In this document: piece by piece, positions 1 to 7,973 of the stretch
Layout of the letters: every line of letters starts with the position of its first letter
How positions within the stretch are numbered: position 1 is the stretch's first letter
Assembly (NCBI GenBank): GCA_030649335.1
Contig: JAUSLL010000097.1
Span: forward strand, 1-42,137
Length of the DNA: 42,137 nt
Source of the DNA: Parvibaculum sp.
Lineage (GTDB): Bacteria; Pseudomonadota; Alphaproteobacteria; Parvibaculales; Parvibaculaceae
Reading direction: 5' to 3'
Translations under genes and position numbers: made by a program
The notes under the pieces: generated by a model
Databases searched by the model: none
What the model saw: the letters and a program-made list of their open reading frames with translations, nothing else
Told to the model about the DNA's origin: nothing

Positions 1-489
1 GGAGCCAAATATATCGTTGATAGCAGCAGCGAGAATTTCTTGGCCGAACTAACCGACGCAATCCACGCGACAGGCGCAACGCTTGCTTTTGACGCGACCG
101 GCGGCGGTACACTCGCTTCCACCATTCTGAGCGCCATGGAAGGTGCCGCAGCCCGAACACCTGGTGCCTATAGCATCTACGGATCTGTTAAGCACAAACA
201 GGTTTACCTCTACGGTGGGCTTGATACATCCGCGACTGTTCTAACGCGTGGCTACGGCATGGCGTGGGGCGTCGGCGGCTGGCTGCTGCCCAATTTCTTG
301 GCCAAAGCGGGCGGCGAGGTCGCAAGCCGACTGCGCATGCGCGTCGTGAAAGAACTCAAGACAACCTTCGCGAGCCACTACACAGATGAGATTTCTCTAT
401 CTGATGCATTGCAACGCGATACGGTCGCGCGCTATCTCGAAAAGAAAACAGGTCAAAAATTTTTGGTATGTCCTCAGAGCGATATCTGA
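1..489 (+). CDS. Zinc-type alcohol dehydrogenase-like protein, C-terminal part (5' truncated by window)
   Basis: The reading frame is open from the first base and ends at the TGA at 487-489, so only the C-terminal 162 residues are visible. The start of the visible part (GAKYIVDSS) followed by an FDATGGG stretch is typical of the nucleotide-binding half of MDR dehydrogenases and quinone reductases, where a Gly-Ala-x-x-hydrophobic strand precedes the cofactor-adjacent loop. The zinc ligands and the GxGxxG fold lie upstream of the window and cannot be checked, so the substrate is unknown. A 7-bp inverted repeat (472-478 with 485-491) overlaps the stop codon, but no T-run follows, so it is not a clear terminator. 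The gene is followed by a decayed intergenic patch and does not look part of the polysaccharide locus. Confidence 0.75.
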   Translation, partial: GAKYIVDSSSENFLAELTDAIHATGATLAFDATGGGTLASTILSAMEGAAARTPGAYSIYGSVKHKQVYLYGGLDTSATVLTRGYGMAWGVGGWLLPNFLAKAGGEVASRLRMRVVKELKTTFASHYTDEISLSDALQRDTVARYLEKKTGQKFLVCPQSDI

Positions 490-587
490 GGATAACCCTG
501 TAAGGCGATCTTGATGATGAGATATCTTTATTCTCATTTACAGCCGTCTTGAAGTCATAGCGCTCCCCTTCTCTGTTCTACCAATGC

Positions 588-629
588 TCACCCCGCGATT
601 TCCCCGTTAACTGGGAAGTCACGGGGTGA
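588..629. repeat. Strong imperfect inverted repeat (hairpin)
   Basis: Bases 588-604 pair with 613-629 through 17-bp arms around an 8-base loop, with one mismatch (596/621) and one G-T pair (599/618). The outer arms are TCACCCCG and CGGGGTGA. It lies directly before the transposase-tail relic, so it may be part of the old insertion element or a terminator-like structure. No T-run follows it. Confidence 0.7.
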
Positions 630-770
630 GATAGGTGCAACTCGGCTGCTTGCACTCCCAACAGTTACCACGTGAACTTCGAGTACCTGACTCCAGCCGA
701 TGTCTACTTCGGCAACGCCGATGACATCCCGTTCAATATCGACCAACTAAACGAGGCCGACCTCCTTTAG
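630..770 (+). pseudogene. Relic of an IS3-type transposase C-terminus
   Basis: A short frame, open from 630 to the TAG at 768-770, has no good start. It encodes YHVNFEYLTPADVYFGNA near its middle. IS3-family OrfB (DDE integrase) proteins end with a very similar stretch, in which a Tyr-His-x-x-Leu/Phe segment is followed by (L/V)TPADVYFG. Only the last part of the protein is left: the catalytic DDE residues and the rest of the element are absent. It probably marks an old, decayed insertion between the dehydrogenase and the OsmC gene. Confidence 0.65.
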
Positions 771-812
771 ATTATGTGGCAACAGTCCAAAATGTTCTGA
801 TGACGCCTATTT

Positions 813-852
813 GGAGTAGGGATTTGAACTGCCGGTCGCTGATTTTACAGAT
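813..852 (-). other. Possible decayed tRNA 3' half
   Basis: Read on the minus strand, this stretch holds an anticodon-loop-like CTGTAAA (it would read GTA, tyrosine) followed by ATCAGC, then a T-loop-like GTTCAAATC and CCTACTCC. The 5' half of a tRNA cannot be built: the upstream bases do not pair with ATCAGC, and the T-stem pairs poorly. If real, it is a dead fragment, such as an attachment-site copy left by an integration event. A chance match is quite possible. Confidence 0.2.
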
Positions 853-1073
853 TGTTTTGGTCTGAAATCCGGACGCCGTACCGGTTTGCGGGAGGGTTGC
901 AGTTTTTTAACAACAGAAAAAGGTGGGCGAGGCGTGAACGCACGGGTCAGCCTGCAAAGCTTGGCCCCATCCTGATTGATCGGCCCTCTCATCCGCGCGA
1001 GTTTAGTTCTGTCAGACCGCCTCCGCCGGTGCCACAATAGTGTCCAATCGAAAGGTAGGACAAGGCGGGTCAA
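853..1073. other. Intergenic stretch with no recognised gene
   Basis: Together with 490-812 this makes about 580 bases without an intact gene. Apart from the hairpin, the transposase relic and the tRNA-like fragment, nothing convincing is seen. Short overlapping frames exist on both strands, but none has a recognisable product or a good ribosome binding site. A promoter for the OsmC gene should lie here but could not be identified. Confidence 0.5.
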
Positions 1074-1550
1074 ATGTCGGTCTACACAGCACAAATTGAA
1101 TGGTCGCTCGGGCAGGGGGAAAACTTTGCGGGCAATCGCTATAGCCGTGCACATCAGTGGAGTTTCGATGGTGGGGCGATTGTGCCGGCATCATCCTCTC
1201 CTTCTGTCGTTCCCTTGCCTTGGTCGGATGCCGGCGGTGTGGACCCCGAAGAGGCGCTGGTCGCCTCTGCTTCCTCCTGCCACATGCTGTGGTTTCTTTC
1301 GTTGGCTGCTGCGAAGGGCCACACAGTGACGCGTTATGTCGACAAAGCTTCCGGCATCATGGCCAAGGATGACCGCGGCCGTATCGCCATGACCAAAATC
1401 ACCCTCGCGCCCGATATCACCTTTGCTGACGGGCAGGGGCCTGATGCGGCGGGGCTTGCTGACCTTCACCATCAGGCGCATGAAAAATGCTTCATCGCCA
1501 ATTCGCTGCGCAGCGAAATTGTGATCGCCGCACCTGCACCCGCCATGTGA
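1074..1550 (+). CDS. OsmC-family (organic hydroperoxide-type) protein
   Basis: A 158-residue protein of the usual length for the OsmC/Ohr family, which reduces organic hydroperoxides with a pair of cysteines. The expected pattern is present: a Glu at about position 60 in a PEEAL segment, the first cysteine at position 69 in SASSCHMLW, and the second at position 139 in HEKCFIANS. It starts at ATG 1074 with only a weak purine-rich stretch upstream. It is more like the YhfA/OsmC-like branch than a canonical Ohr, so hydroperoxide activity is inferred, not shown. Cytoplasmic; no signal peptide or membrane segment. It stands alone before the polysaccharide genes. Confidence 0.85.
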   Translation: MSVYTAQIEWSLGQGENFAGNRYSRAHQWSFDGGAIVPASSSPSVVPLPWSDAGGVDPEEALVASASSCHMLWFLSLAAAKGHTVTRYVDKASGIMAKDDRGRIAMTKITLAPDITFADGQGPDAAGLADLHHQAHEKCFIANSLRSEIVIAAPAPAM

Positions 1551-1631
1551 TATAGACATTTATTCGGGTATTTTGGCATTCGGGTATGCGGGCATGAGGC
1601 CGGTGTTGCCCCGACCGCTCAGGAGTGTTGT

Positions 1632-2762
1632 GTGGCGATTCCATATTCAAAACCGTCGATTGAAGGCAACGAGAGCGCCTATTTGCTGGAAGCCCTCGCC
1701 GACGCACACCTGTCGGGCGATGGACGTTTCACCAAGGCCTGCAATGCTTTCCTTGAAAAGAAGGCAGCCGCGCAAAAGGCGCTTCTCGTTCATTCCTGCA
1801 CGGCGGGTCTGGAGCTCTCAGCGCTGCTCCTCGATATCGCGCCGGGCGACGAAATCATCATGCCGTCCTACACATTTGTCAGCACCGCGAATGCCTTCGT
1901 GCTGCGCGGCGGTGTGCCGGTCTTTGTCGATTCGCGTCCCGATACGATGAATATGGATGAGCACCTGGTCGAACAAGCGATCACGCCACGTACACGTGCT
2001 ATTGCGCCGGTTCACTACGCGGGCGTCGCCTGCGAGATGGATACAATCCTTAGCCTGGCAAAGGCCAATAATCTGGCGGTTGTCGAAGATGCAGCTCAAG
2101 GCCTCGGCGCGACTTACAAAGGCCGTGCGCTTGGTACGCTTGGTGAATTCGGAGCTTTGAGTTTTCACGCCAGTAAGAATATTATTTCGGGCGAGGGTGG
2201 TGCGTTATTTATCAATGATCAGGCATATGCCGAACGTGCCGAGATTGTCCGCGAGAAGGGCACCAACCGCAGCCGTTTCCTGCGCGGCGAAGTGGACAAA
2301 TACACATGGGTCGATGTCGGTTCATCCTATTTGCCGAGTGAAATTGTTGCCGCTTTGCTGTTGGCGCAACTCGAGCGTGCCGACGACATTAATGCGCGCC
2401 GTGTGGCGATCTGGGAACGCTATCATGCCGCTCTCGCACCGTTTGCGGAGGCCGGGGGCGTACGTCTTCCTTTTGTCCCGACGGAATGTCAGCACAACGG
2501 TCACATCTATTTTATGATTTTTGATGATCTGAGCCTCAAGGCAAAGGTGCAGAAGGCACTATCAAACAGCGGCATTTCGGCGCCGGCACATTATGTGCCA
2601 CTACATTCATCGCCCGGCGGCCGCCGCTTTGGCCGCGTCGCAGGCCCTATGACCGTCACCGATGAAGCAGGAGAGGGGCTGTTACGCTTGCCGACCTATG
2701 CGCACATGACATCGGAGGAACAGGACCGCGTGATCGAGGTGATGCTGTCGATATCGGGCTAA
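1632..2762 (+). CDS. DegT/DnrJ/EryC1/StrS aminotransferase, WecE-like
   Basis: A PLP-dependent sugar aminotransferase of 376 residues, the usual family length. The PLP lysine is K182 in FHASKNIISGEGG, and the cofactor-binding acid is D153 in VVEDAAQGLGA. The HSCTAGLELSALLL segment (54-67) is the phosphate-binding region. The full motif set resembles WecE/RffA, which converts dTDP-4-keto-6-deoxyglucose to dTDP-4-amino-4,6-dideoxygalactose, but the actual keto-sugar cannot be fixed by eye. The start is GTG 1632, decided by AGGAG at 1621-1625, six bases upstream. It is separated from the next operon by 204 bases, which hold a small CTCTCC/GGAGAG hairpin (2852-2867) and no obvious promoter. It probably supplies an amino sugar to the surface polysaccharide. 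Confidence 0.88.
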   Translation: MAIPYSKPSIEGNESAYLLEALADAHLSGDGRFTKACNAFLEKKAAAQKALLVHSCTAGLELSALLLDIAPGDEIIMPSYTFVSTANAFVLRGGVPVFVDSRPDTMNMDEHLVEQAITPRTRAIAPVHYAGVACEMDTILSLAKANNLAVVEDAAQGLGATYKGRALGTLGEFGALSFHASKNIISGEGGALFINDQAYAERAEIVREKGTNRSRFLRGEVDKYTWVDVGSSYLPSEIVAALLLAQLERADDINARRVAIWERYHAALAPFAEAGGVRLPFVPTECQHNGHIYFMIFDDLSLKAKVQKALSNSGISAPAHYVPLHSSPGGRRFGRVAGPMTVTDEAGEGLLRLPTYAHMTSEEQDRVIEVMLSISG

Positions 2763-2966
2763 TCTGCCTCAAACTTCGTGCAGGAAGGGCTATTTGGCGT
2801 CTGATTGGTAACATGAATCGTTCTCTTCAGCCGGATTTGAGGGTAGTTTACCTCTCCAAAGGGAGAGCATTCCGGGGTACCCGCCACAAATGTGCTGGCG
2901 AGGAAATGCAGCCTGAAAGTTGAAGTAGCGTCAGTGCGACGCAGATAAATTGGGTGGAGTGCAGGG

Positions 2967-3902
2967 ATGCATATTTTTGTGACGGGAGCATGTGGCTATA
3001 AGGGCTCCGTGCTTGTGCCGAAGCTTCTCGCTAAAGGACACAGCGTCACAGCTTTTGATATAATGTGGTTCGGTAATTTCCTTCAGCCACATCCCGCGCT
3101 TAAAGTCACTCAAGGCGATATCCGCAATATCGACGAGGTCAACCTCGATGGTATTGATGCAATCATCCATCTGTCGAGTGTCGCCAACGACCCATGTGGT
3201 GATCTCAATCCGCAACTCACATGGGAAATTAGCTGCCTTGCCACCATGCAGCTTGCCGACCGCGCCAAGCGCGACGGCATCAAACATTTCATCTACGCGT
3301 CATCAGGCAGTGTCTATGGCGTGAAAGAGGAATTGCAGGTCACTGAAGACCTCGATCTGTTACCGATCTCCGAATATAATAAAACTAAAATGTGCGGTGA
3401 GCGCATCCTCCTGTCCTACAAGGACGATATGGTGGTGCAGATCGTGCGTCCCGCGACCGTGTGCGGATTTTCGCCACGCATGCGCCTTGATGTATCGGTC
3501 AACATGCTTGCTATGCAGGCGCTGACCAATGGCCGCATCACGGTGTTCGGCGGTGATCAGACGCGCCCCAACATTCATATCGACGACATCACGGACCTTT
3601 ATCTCTTCCTGCTTGATCACCCCGAGCACACCGGTGTCTACAACGCCGGATTTGAGAATATTTCGATCCTGCAAATTGCGGAAATGGTGGCAAAACACGT
3701 GCCCGCCGAAATCATCGTGACACCTTCCAATGATCCACGCTCCTATCGCGTCAATTCAGACAGATTGCTTGCCACGGGCTTCCGGCCGAAGAAGACAGTT
3801 GAAGACGCAATCAAGGAAATAGTCGGCCTCTACCGTCAGAATGCTCTCAAGGATGATGAGCGTTTCCACAATTTGAAATGGATGCAGAAGGAAGTGCTTT
3901 GA
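2967..3902 (+). CDS. NAD(P)-dependent sugar epimerase/dehydratase (extended SDR)
   Basis: A 311-residue extended short-chain dehydrogenase/reductase, first gene of a tight nine-gene run. The Rossmann motif GACGYKG is at 7-13, the serine region is ASSGSVYG at 111-118, and the catalytic YNKTK is at 137-141, so the Ser/Tyr/Lys triad is intact. Such enzymes epimerise, dehydrate or reduce nucleotide-linked sugars. The substrate is not evident: the Rossmann loop differs from GalE, RmlB and Gmd signatures. The stop codon lies two bases before the probable start of the next gene, a sign of translational coupling. Its position beside a SIS isomerase and a split transketolase suggests work on an uncommon sugar. 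Confidence 0.85.
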   Translation: MHIFVTGACGYKGSVLVPKLLAKGHSVTAFDIMWFGNFLQPHPALKVTQGDIRNIDEVNLDGIDAIIHLSSVANDPCGDLNPQLTWEISCLATMQLADRAKRDGIKHFIYASSGSVYGVKEELQVTEDLDLLPISEYNKTKMCGERILLSYKDDMVVQIVRPATVCGFSPRMRLDVSVNMLAMQALTNGRITVFGGDQTRPNIHIDDITDLYLFLLDHPEHTGVYNAGFENISILQIAEMVAKHVPAEIIVTPSNDPRSYRVNSDRLLATGFRPKKTVEDAIKEIVGLYRQNALKDDERFHNLKWMQKEVL

Positions 3903-3904
3903 TC

Positions 3905-4513
3905 ATGCAGAACCTGCGCGCACCTTCCACTTTTACCAAATCAAACGCCCTGTTTGCGGACTACTCTTCGCGTCTTTCTGCTCTGATGGCGGATTTTGAT
4001 TGGTCCGGCGTTTCGCTTCTTGCTGAAGAATTCTTCGATTGCTGGAAATCAGGACGACAGATTTTCATCGCAGGCAATGGCGGCAGCGCCGGCAATGCTA
4101 TTCATCTCGCCAATGATTTCGTTTATGGCATATCCAAAAAGCCGGGTTCGGGCCTGCGTATTCACGCGCTGCCTGCTAATTCGGCTGTGTTGACCTGTCT
4201 CGCCAACGACGAAGGTTATGATCAGATTTTTTCACTGCAGCTTGCGGTGCAGGCGCGTCCCGACGATGTGCTGATTGTGCTATCGGGCAGCGGCAATTCG
4301 CCCAATATTTTGAAGGCGCTGGAAGAAGCAAAGCGGATCGGGATGAAAAGCTACGCCATTCTCGGCTATTCAGGCGGCAAGGCGCTTGCGATGACCGATG
4401 TGCCCATTCATTTCAATATTGACGATATGCAGATTTCTGAAGACATGCAGCTGATCGTCGGACATATGGTCATGCAGTGGCTTTATACGCAGCGTGACCA
4501 GATTTCCAATTGA
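3905..4513 (+). CDS. SIS-domain phosphosugar isomerase, divergent GmhA-like
   Basis: A 202-residue SIS-domain protein, close in size to sedoheptulose-7-phosphate isomerase GmhA. It keeps the glycine/serine phosphate-binding loop GNGGSAGNAIH, the LSGSGNSPNIL segment that mirrors the GmhA STSGxSPNV loop, and a C-terminal SEDMQLIVGH stretch like the GmhA EMHITLGH helix. ATG 3905 is preferred because it follows the previous stop by two bases and has GAAGGAAG at 3888-3894 upstream; an in-frame upstream start at 3878 would overlap the previous gene. It is clearly different from the more canonical gmhA at 32321-32884. Next to a transketolase pair, it may isomerise the ketose phosphate that pair makes; this is inference. 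Confidence 0.82.
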   Translation: MQNLRAPSTFTKSNALFADYSSRLSALMADFDWSGVSLLAEEFFDCWKSGRQIFIAGNGGSAGNAIHLANDFVYGISKKPGSGLRIHALPANSAVLTCLANDEGYDQIFSLQLAVQARPDDVLIVLSGSGNSPNILKALEEAKRIGMKSYAILGYSGGKALAMTDVPIHFNIDDMQISEDMQLIVGHMVMQWLYTQRDQISN

Positions 4514-4529
4514 CCGGATCGAAACGTAA

Positions 4530-5528
4530 ATGACCTCCAACGAGAAATTTCTCATTCTCGGCTCGAATTCTTTTTCGGGCGCGACCTTTGCTAATCATTT
4601 GGCGGCGGCGGGATACGATGTGCTGGCGACAAGCCGTTCACCGGAACCGCATGACGCTTTTCTGCCGTACAAATGGCAGAAGCAACCGGGCAAAGTCATT
4701 TTTCAAACGGTCGACATCAATCAGGACCTCGACAAGCTCGACGCGATCATGCGACGCGAACGTCCATCGCATGTTGTGAATTTTGCCGCCCAGAGCATGG
4801 TCGGCGAGAGCTGGAAATATCCTGATCATTGGATGATGACAAACGTCGTTTCGACAGTACGTCTTCATGAACGGTTGCGGCAGTATGATTTTCTCGACCG
4901 CTATGTGCATGTGACGACGCCGGAGGTATATGGCAGCACGGATGGCTGGATCAAAGAGGATGTGCCGTTTAATCCGACGACGCCCTATGCCGTGTCGCGT
5001 GCGGCAGGCGACATGAGCCTGAAAACCTATGTGAAACAGCATGGCTTTCCGGCGGTCTCGACACGTGCTGCCAATGTGTTCGGCCCCGGTCAGCAGCTAT
5101 ACCGCATCGTGCCCCGCACCATCTTGTTCGCCATGTTGGGACGTAAACTCCAATTGCATGGCGGCGGTCATTCGATCCGGTCGTTCATCGACATGCGTGA
5201 CGTGTCTGCCGCGACGCTCAAGATCGCTTTGTCGGGCACGCAGGGCGACACCTATCACATCTCAACACCGCGCCTTATCTCGATCCGCGATCTGGTCGAA
5301 ATGATCGTTAAACGCCTCGGTAAAGACATGGCAAACGCTGTTGAAATCGTTGACGAGCGCCCCGGCAAGGATACGGCTTATATGCTCAACAGTGACAAGT
5401 TGCGCGGGGAGCTTGGCTGGGCCGATAAAATTTCGCTTGAGATAGGGATTGAAGATACAATCCTCTGGGCGGAAAAATACATTGAAGAATTAAAGCAACT
5501 GCCAGCCGACTACGCGCACAAGCCCTGA
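4530..5528 (+). CDS. dTDP-glucose 4,6-dehydratase/GDP-mannose dehydratase-like SDR with altered active site
   Basis: A 332-residue extended SDR. The fold is recognisable: cofactor strand ILGSNSFSG (9-17), NFAAQS (84-89), TTPEVYGS (129-136), TPYAVSRAAGD (151-161), RAANVFGPGQQ (179-189) and RSFIDMRDV (217-225). Three positions depart from the classical enzymes: the middle glycine of GxxGxxG is serine, the Asp of the dehydratase T-D-E triplet is proline (T130-P131-E132), and the lysine of YxxxK is arginine (Y153 to R157). These may define a subfamily rather than a dead enzyme, since the rest is well kept. The role is probably C4 oxidation or dehydration of an NDP-sugar. It follows the isomerase by 16 bases. 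Confidence 0.8.
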   Translation: MTSNEKFLILGSNSFSGATFANHLAAAGYDVLATSRSPEPHDAFLPYKWQKQPGKVIFQTVDINQDLDKLDAIMRRERPSHVVNFAAQSMVGESWKYPDHWMMTNVVSTVRLHERLRQYDFLDRYVHVTTPEVYGSTDGWIKEDVPFNPTTPYAVSRAAGDMSLKTYVKQHGFPAVSTRAANVFGPGQQLYRIVPRTILFAMLGRKLQLHGGGHSIRSFIDMRDVSAATLKIALSGTQGDTYHISTPRLISIRDLVEMIVKRLGKDMANAVEIVDERPGKDTAYMLNSDKLRGELGWADKISLEIGIEDTILWAEKYIEELKQLPADYAHKP

Positions 5529-5561
5529 TTGAACGCCGATCAGGTCAAGGAGATTGACCAT

Positions 5562-6404
5562 ATGAATGTTGAAGCCGGGACGGCAAAACTGGATGTCCAA
5601 TCACTGGAGGATGCTGCGCGCCGTTTGCGTGGCAAAGTGATCGAGATGTCGCACGCCGCTGGCAGCGCGCATCTGGGCTCGTCTCTTTCCTGCTGCGATA
5701 TCGTCGCCGCTGCTTATTGGCATGTGCTGCGCATTGATCCAACCAACCCAAAAAATGAATTGCGCGATCGTTTCATTCTGTCCAAAGGCCATGCCGCAAC
5801 GACGATCTATTCCGCGCTCGCCTTTCGCGGCTTCTATCCTGAGCACCTGCTTGAAACCTACACAAAGGACGGCGGCAAGCTCGCAGAGCATCCGCCTGCA
5901 AATTCTCTTCCGGGCGTCGAGGCCGCCACGGGTTCGCTTGGCCACGGGCTTCCCATTGGCAATGGCATGGCGCTCGCCGGCCGCATCAAGGGGCAGAGCT
6001 ACCGAGTCTATGCGTTGATGTCGGATGGCGAATGCAACGAGGGCTCGGTCTGGGAGGCGGCGATGTTTGCCGCCGCGCAGAAGCTCGAAAACCTGTGCGT
6101 CATCATCGATTACAACAAATGGCAGGCGACTGCGCGCTCCAACGAAACGCTGGCTCTCGCCCCACTGCGTGAAAAATGGGAAGCCTTCGGTTGGGACGCT
6201 GTGGAAGTGGACGGCCATGACATCGGTGCCGTCGCAGCTCTCATGGCCAATGTACCCAACGGCAGTGGCAAGCCTGTTGCCATTGTGGCGCATACCGTTA
6301 AGGGCAAAGGCGTCTCCTTCATGGAAGACGACAACAACTGGCATTATCGCGCGCCGACAGCCGAGGAAGTTGTGATCTCGCACAAGGAGCTTGGCCTCGC
6401 ATGA
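5562..6404 (+). CDS. Transketolase, N-terminal (TPP-binding) subunit
   Basis: A 280-residue protein equal to the first domain of transketolase, which moves two-carbon units between sugar phosphates using thiamine diphosphate. Visible motifs are SAHLGSS (35-41), LSKGHAA (73-79), GSLGHGL (124-130) and the TPP/Mg motif SDGECNEGSVWEAA (154-167) closed by DYNKWQ (183-188). The first Gly of the usual GDGE is Ser. The start is ATG 5562, fixed by AAGGAG at 5547-5552 nine bases upstream; a TTG at 5529 also lies in frame but lacks such a site. Its last four bases overlap the start of the C-terminal subunit gene, as expected for a two-subunit enzyme. In a polysaccharide operon it probably makes or extends an uncommon sugar, not central metabolism. 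Confidence 0.92.
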   Translation: MNVEAGTAKLDVQSLEDAARRLRGKVIEMSHAAGSAHLGSSLSCCDIVAAAYWHVLRIDPTNPKNELRDRFILSKGHAATTIYSALAFRGFYPEHLLETYTKDGGKLAEHPPANSLPGVEAATGSLGHGLPIGNGMALAGRIKGQSYRVYALMSDGECNEGSVWEAAMFAAAQKLENLCVIIDYNKWQATARSNETLALAPLREKWEAFGWDAVEVDGHDIGAVAALMANVPNGSGKPVAIVAHTVKGKGVSFMEDDNNWHYRAPTAEEVVISHKELGLA

Positions 6405-7324
6405 GAAATGCTTTCGCCGACGAATTGACCAAGCTTGGCAACGAAGACCCGCGCGTCGTCATGTTGTCGGGTGACATTGGCAACCGCTTGTTCGACAAAT
6501 ATCGTGCCGCACACGAAGATCGCTTCTTCAATTGCGGCGTCGCGGAGCAGAACATGATGGGCGTTGCCGCCGGCATGGCCATGTCCGGCTTGCGTCCCAT
6601 CGCCTACACCATCACACCGTTCATCACGTCGCGCTGTCTCGAACAGATCCGTGTTGATGTTTGTTATCAGGAAGCGCCCGTCATCATCGTGGCCGTCGGC
6701 GCTGGTATGTCCTATGCGGGGCTCGGGCCGACGCATCATTCTTGCGAGGACATTTCGTTTCTGCGCTCTCTGCCCAATATGAAAGTTGTTTGCCCCGCAG
6801 ATGCATGGGAAGTGCGCGCAGCCATGCGTGCGGCGTTGCAGCAGGACAATCCCGTTTACATCCGCATGGGTAAAAAGGGCGAGCCTAAAATCCATAGTGA
6901 GATCCCGGCGGATTTCCGTATCGGTAAGGCGCTTACCATCGAAGAAGGCAGCGACGTGTGCCTGCTATCGACCGGCAACATGTTGCCGGAAGTGATCGAG
7001 ACCGCGCGGTTGCTCAAAGTGCAAGGCGTGTCCGCACGCGTTGTCAGTTATCACACGGTGAAACCGCTGGATGAAGAGTGTCTGGCAGAAGCCTTTTCGC
7101 GCTTCAAACTTGTCGCCACAATCGAGGAGCATAGTCTTATCGGTGGTCTAGGATCTGCGGTTTCGGAGTGGATCATTGACGGTGAAGTGAAGACGCAAAA
7201 GTTCCTGCGTTTCGGAACGCCCGACAGTTTTTTCCGACTGTCCGGTGAGCAGGAATATGCGCGTGAGCAACTGGGGCTGAGTGCAGATCACATGGCCAAA
7301 GCAATAATGGCGGCGCTGGCATGA
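6401..7324 (+). CDS. Transketolase, C-terminal (pyrimidine-binding) subunit
   Basis: A 307-residue partner of the preceding gene, carrying the pyrimidine-binding and C-terminal domains. The conserved glutamate that activates thiamine diphosphate lies in NCGVAEQNMMG (E49), followed by PIAYTITPF (66-74) and GPTHHSCED (109-117), where His residues help bind the substrate. The ATG overlaps the previous stop codon (ATGA), so the two halves are translationally coupled. AAGGAG upstream, within the end of the first half, can serve as ribosome binding site. Length and motifs are complete, so the pair should form an active enzyme. Split transketolases also occur in archaea and in secondary-metabolite clusters; which donor and acceptor are used here is unknown. 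Confidence 0.92.
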   Translation: MRNAFADELTKLGNEDPRVVMLSGDIGNRLFDKYRAAHEDRFFNCGVAEQNMMGVAAGMAMSGLRPIAYTITPFITSRCLEQIRVDVCYQEAPVIIVAVGAGMSYAGLGPTHHSCEDISFLRSLPNMKVVCPADAWEVRAAMRAALQQDNPVYIRMGKKGEPKIHSEIPADFRIGKALTIEEGSDVCLLSTGNMLPEVIETARLLKVQGVSARVVSYHTVKPLDEECLAEAFSRFKLVATIEEHSLIGGLGSAVSEWIIDGEVKTQKFLRFGTPDSFFRLSGEQEYAREQLGLSADHMAKAIMAALA

Positions 7325-7361
7325 GCGTTGTTTGTCTCGCCACAAGCAAAGCACAATATCC

Positions 7362-7973
7362 ATGCGGATCGGAATAGATTTCGACAATACGATCGTCAGC
7401 TACGATGCGTTGTTTCACAAGGTGGCGCGCGAAGCAGGGCTTGTGCCCGAGAGCGTTGCGGCGACGAAAGTAGCCGTGCGTGATTATTTGCGCGAGATTG
7501 GCCGCGAAGACGATTGGACGGAAATGCAAGGCACCGTCTATGGCGGGCGCATGGGCGAAGCGAGCGCGTATCCCGATGTGTTCACTGTCATGCGGGCGGC
7601 GCGACGTCAGGGCCATGAATTGTTTATCGTCAGCCACAAGACCAGACACCCGTTTCGTGGCAAGCCATATGACCTTCATCAGGCCGCCCGAAGCTGGGTT
7701 GAAAGCGCGATGCGGGACAGTGAGGGCGCTTTGATCCCTCCCGAACAAGTCTTCTTTGAAGTGACCAAAGAAGAGAAGTTGGCGCGCGCAGGCGCTTTGG
7801 GTTGCGATTGTTTCATCGACGATTTGCCTGAAATTTTGCTGTCGCCCCATTTTCCGAAAGACATCAGCCCGCTTCTGTTCGATCCCGACGGTATTCACGC
7901 CGATCAGACAAGTCTGGTCCGGCTGGCTTCATGGCGAAGTATTGCTGCGCATATCGGTGTCGAAATTGTCTGA
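7362..7973 (+). CDS. HAD-family hydrolase (probable sugar phosphatase)
   Basis: A 203-residue HAD-superfamily protein. Motif I is DFDNTIV with the nucleophile D6 and acid D8, motif II is the serine in IVSHKT (S91), motif III is probably K139 in TKEEKL, and motif IV is FIDDLPE with D153-D154. This is a full phosphatase set. ATG 7362 is preferred, giving the N-terminus MRIGIDFDNT; an in-frame TTG at 7332 gives a longer form with no better ribosome site. It lies between the transketolase and a kinase-like gene and overlaps the latter, so it probably removes a phosphate from an intermediate of the same pathway. The substrate cannot be told from sequence. It is unlike the gmhB-type protein at 31674. 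Confidence 0.78.
   Translation: MRIGIDFDNTIVSYDALFHKVAREAGLVPESVAATKVAVRDYLREIGREDDWTEMQGTVYGGRMGEASAYPDVFTVMRAARRQGHELFIVSHKTRHPFRGKPYDLHQAARSWVESAMRDSEGALIPPEQVFFEVTKEEKLARAGALGCDCFIDDLPEILLSPHFPKDISPLLFDPDGIHADQTSLVRLASWRSIAAHIGVEIV

Noticed and set aside
2852-2867. Small hairpin CTCTCC/GGAGAG between the aminotransferase and the cassette
   Set aside because: Only six base pairs and no T-run, so not called a terminator.
5601-6383. Minus-strand frame of 260 codons opposite the transketolase N-terminal subunit
   Set aside because: Clear shadow of a gene with thiamine motifs.
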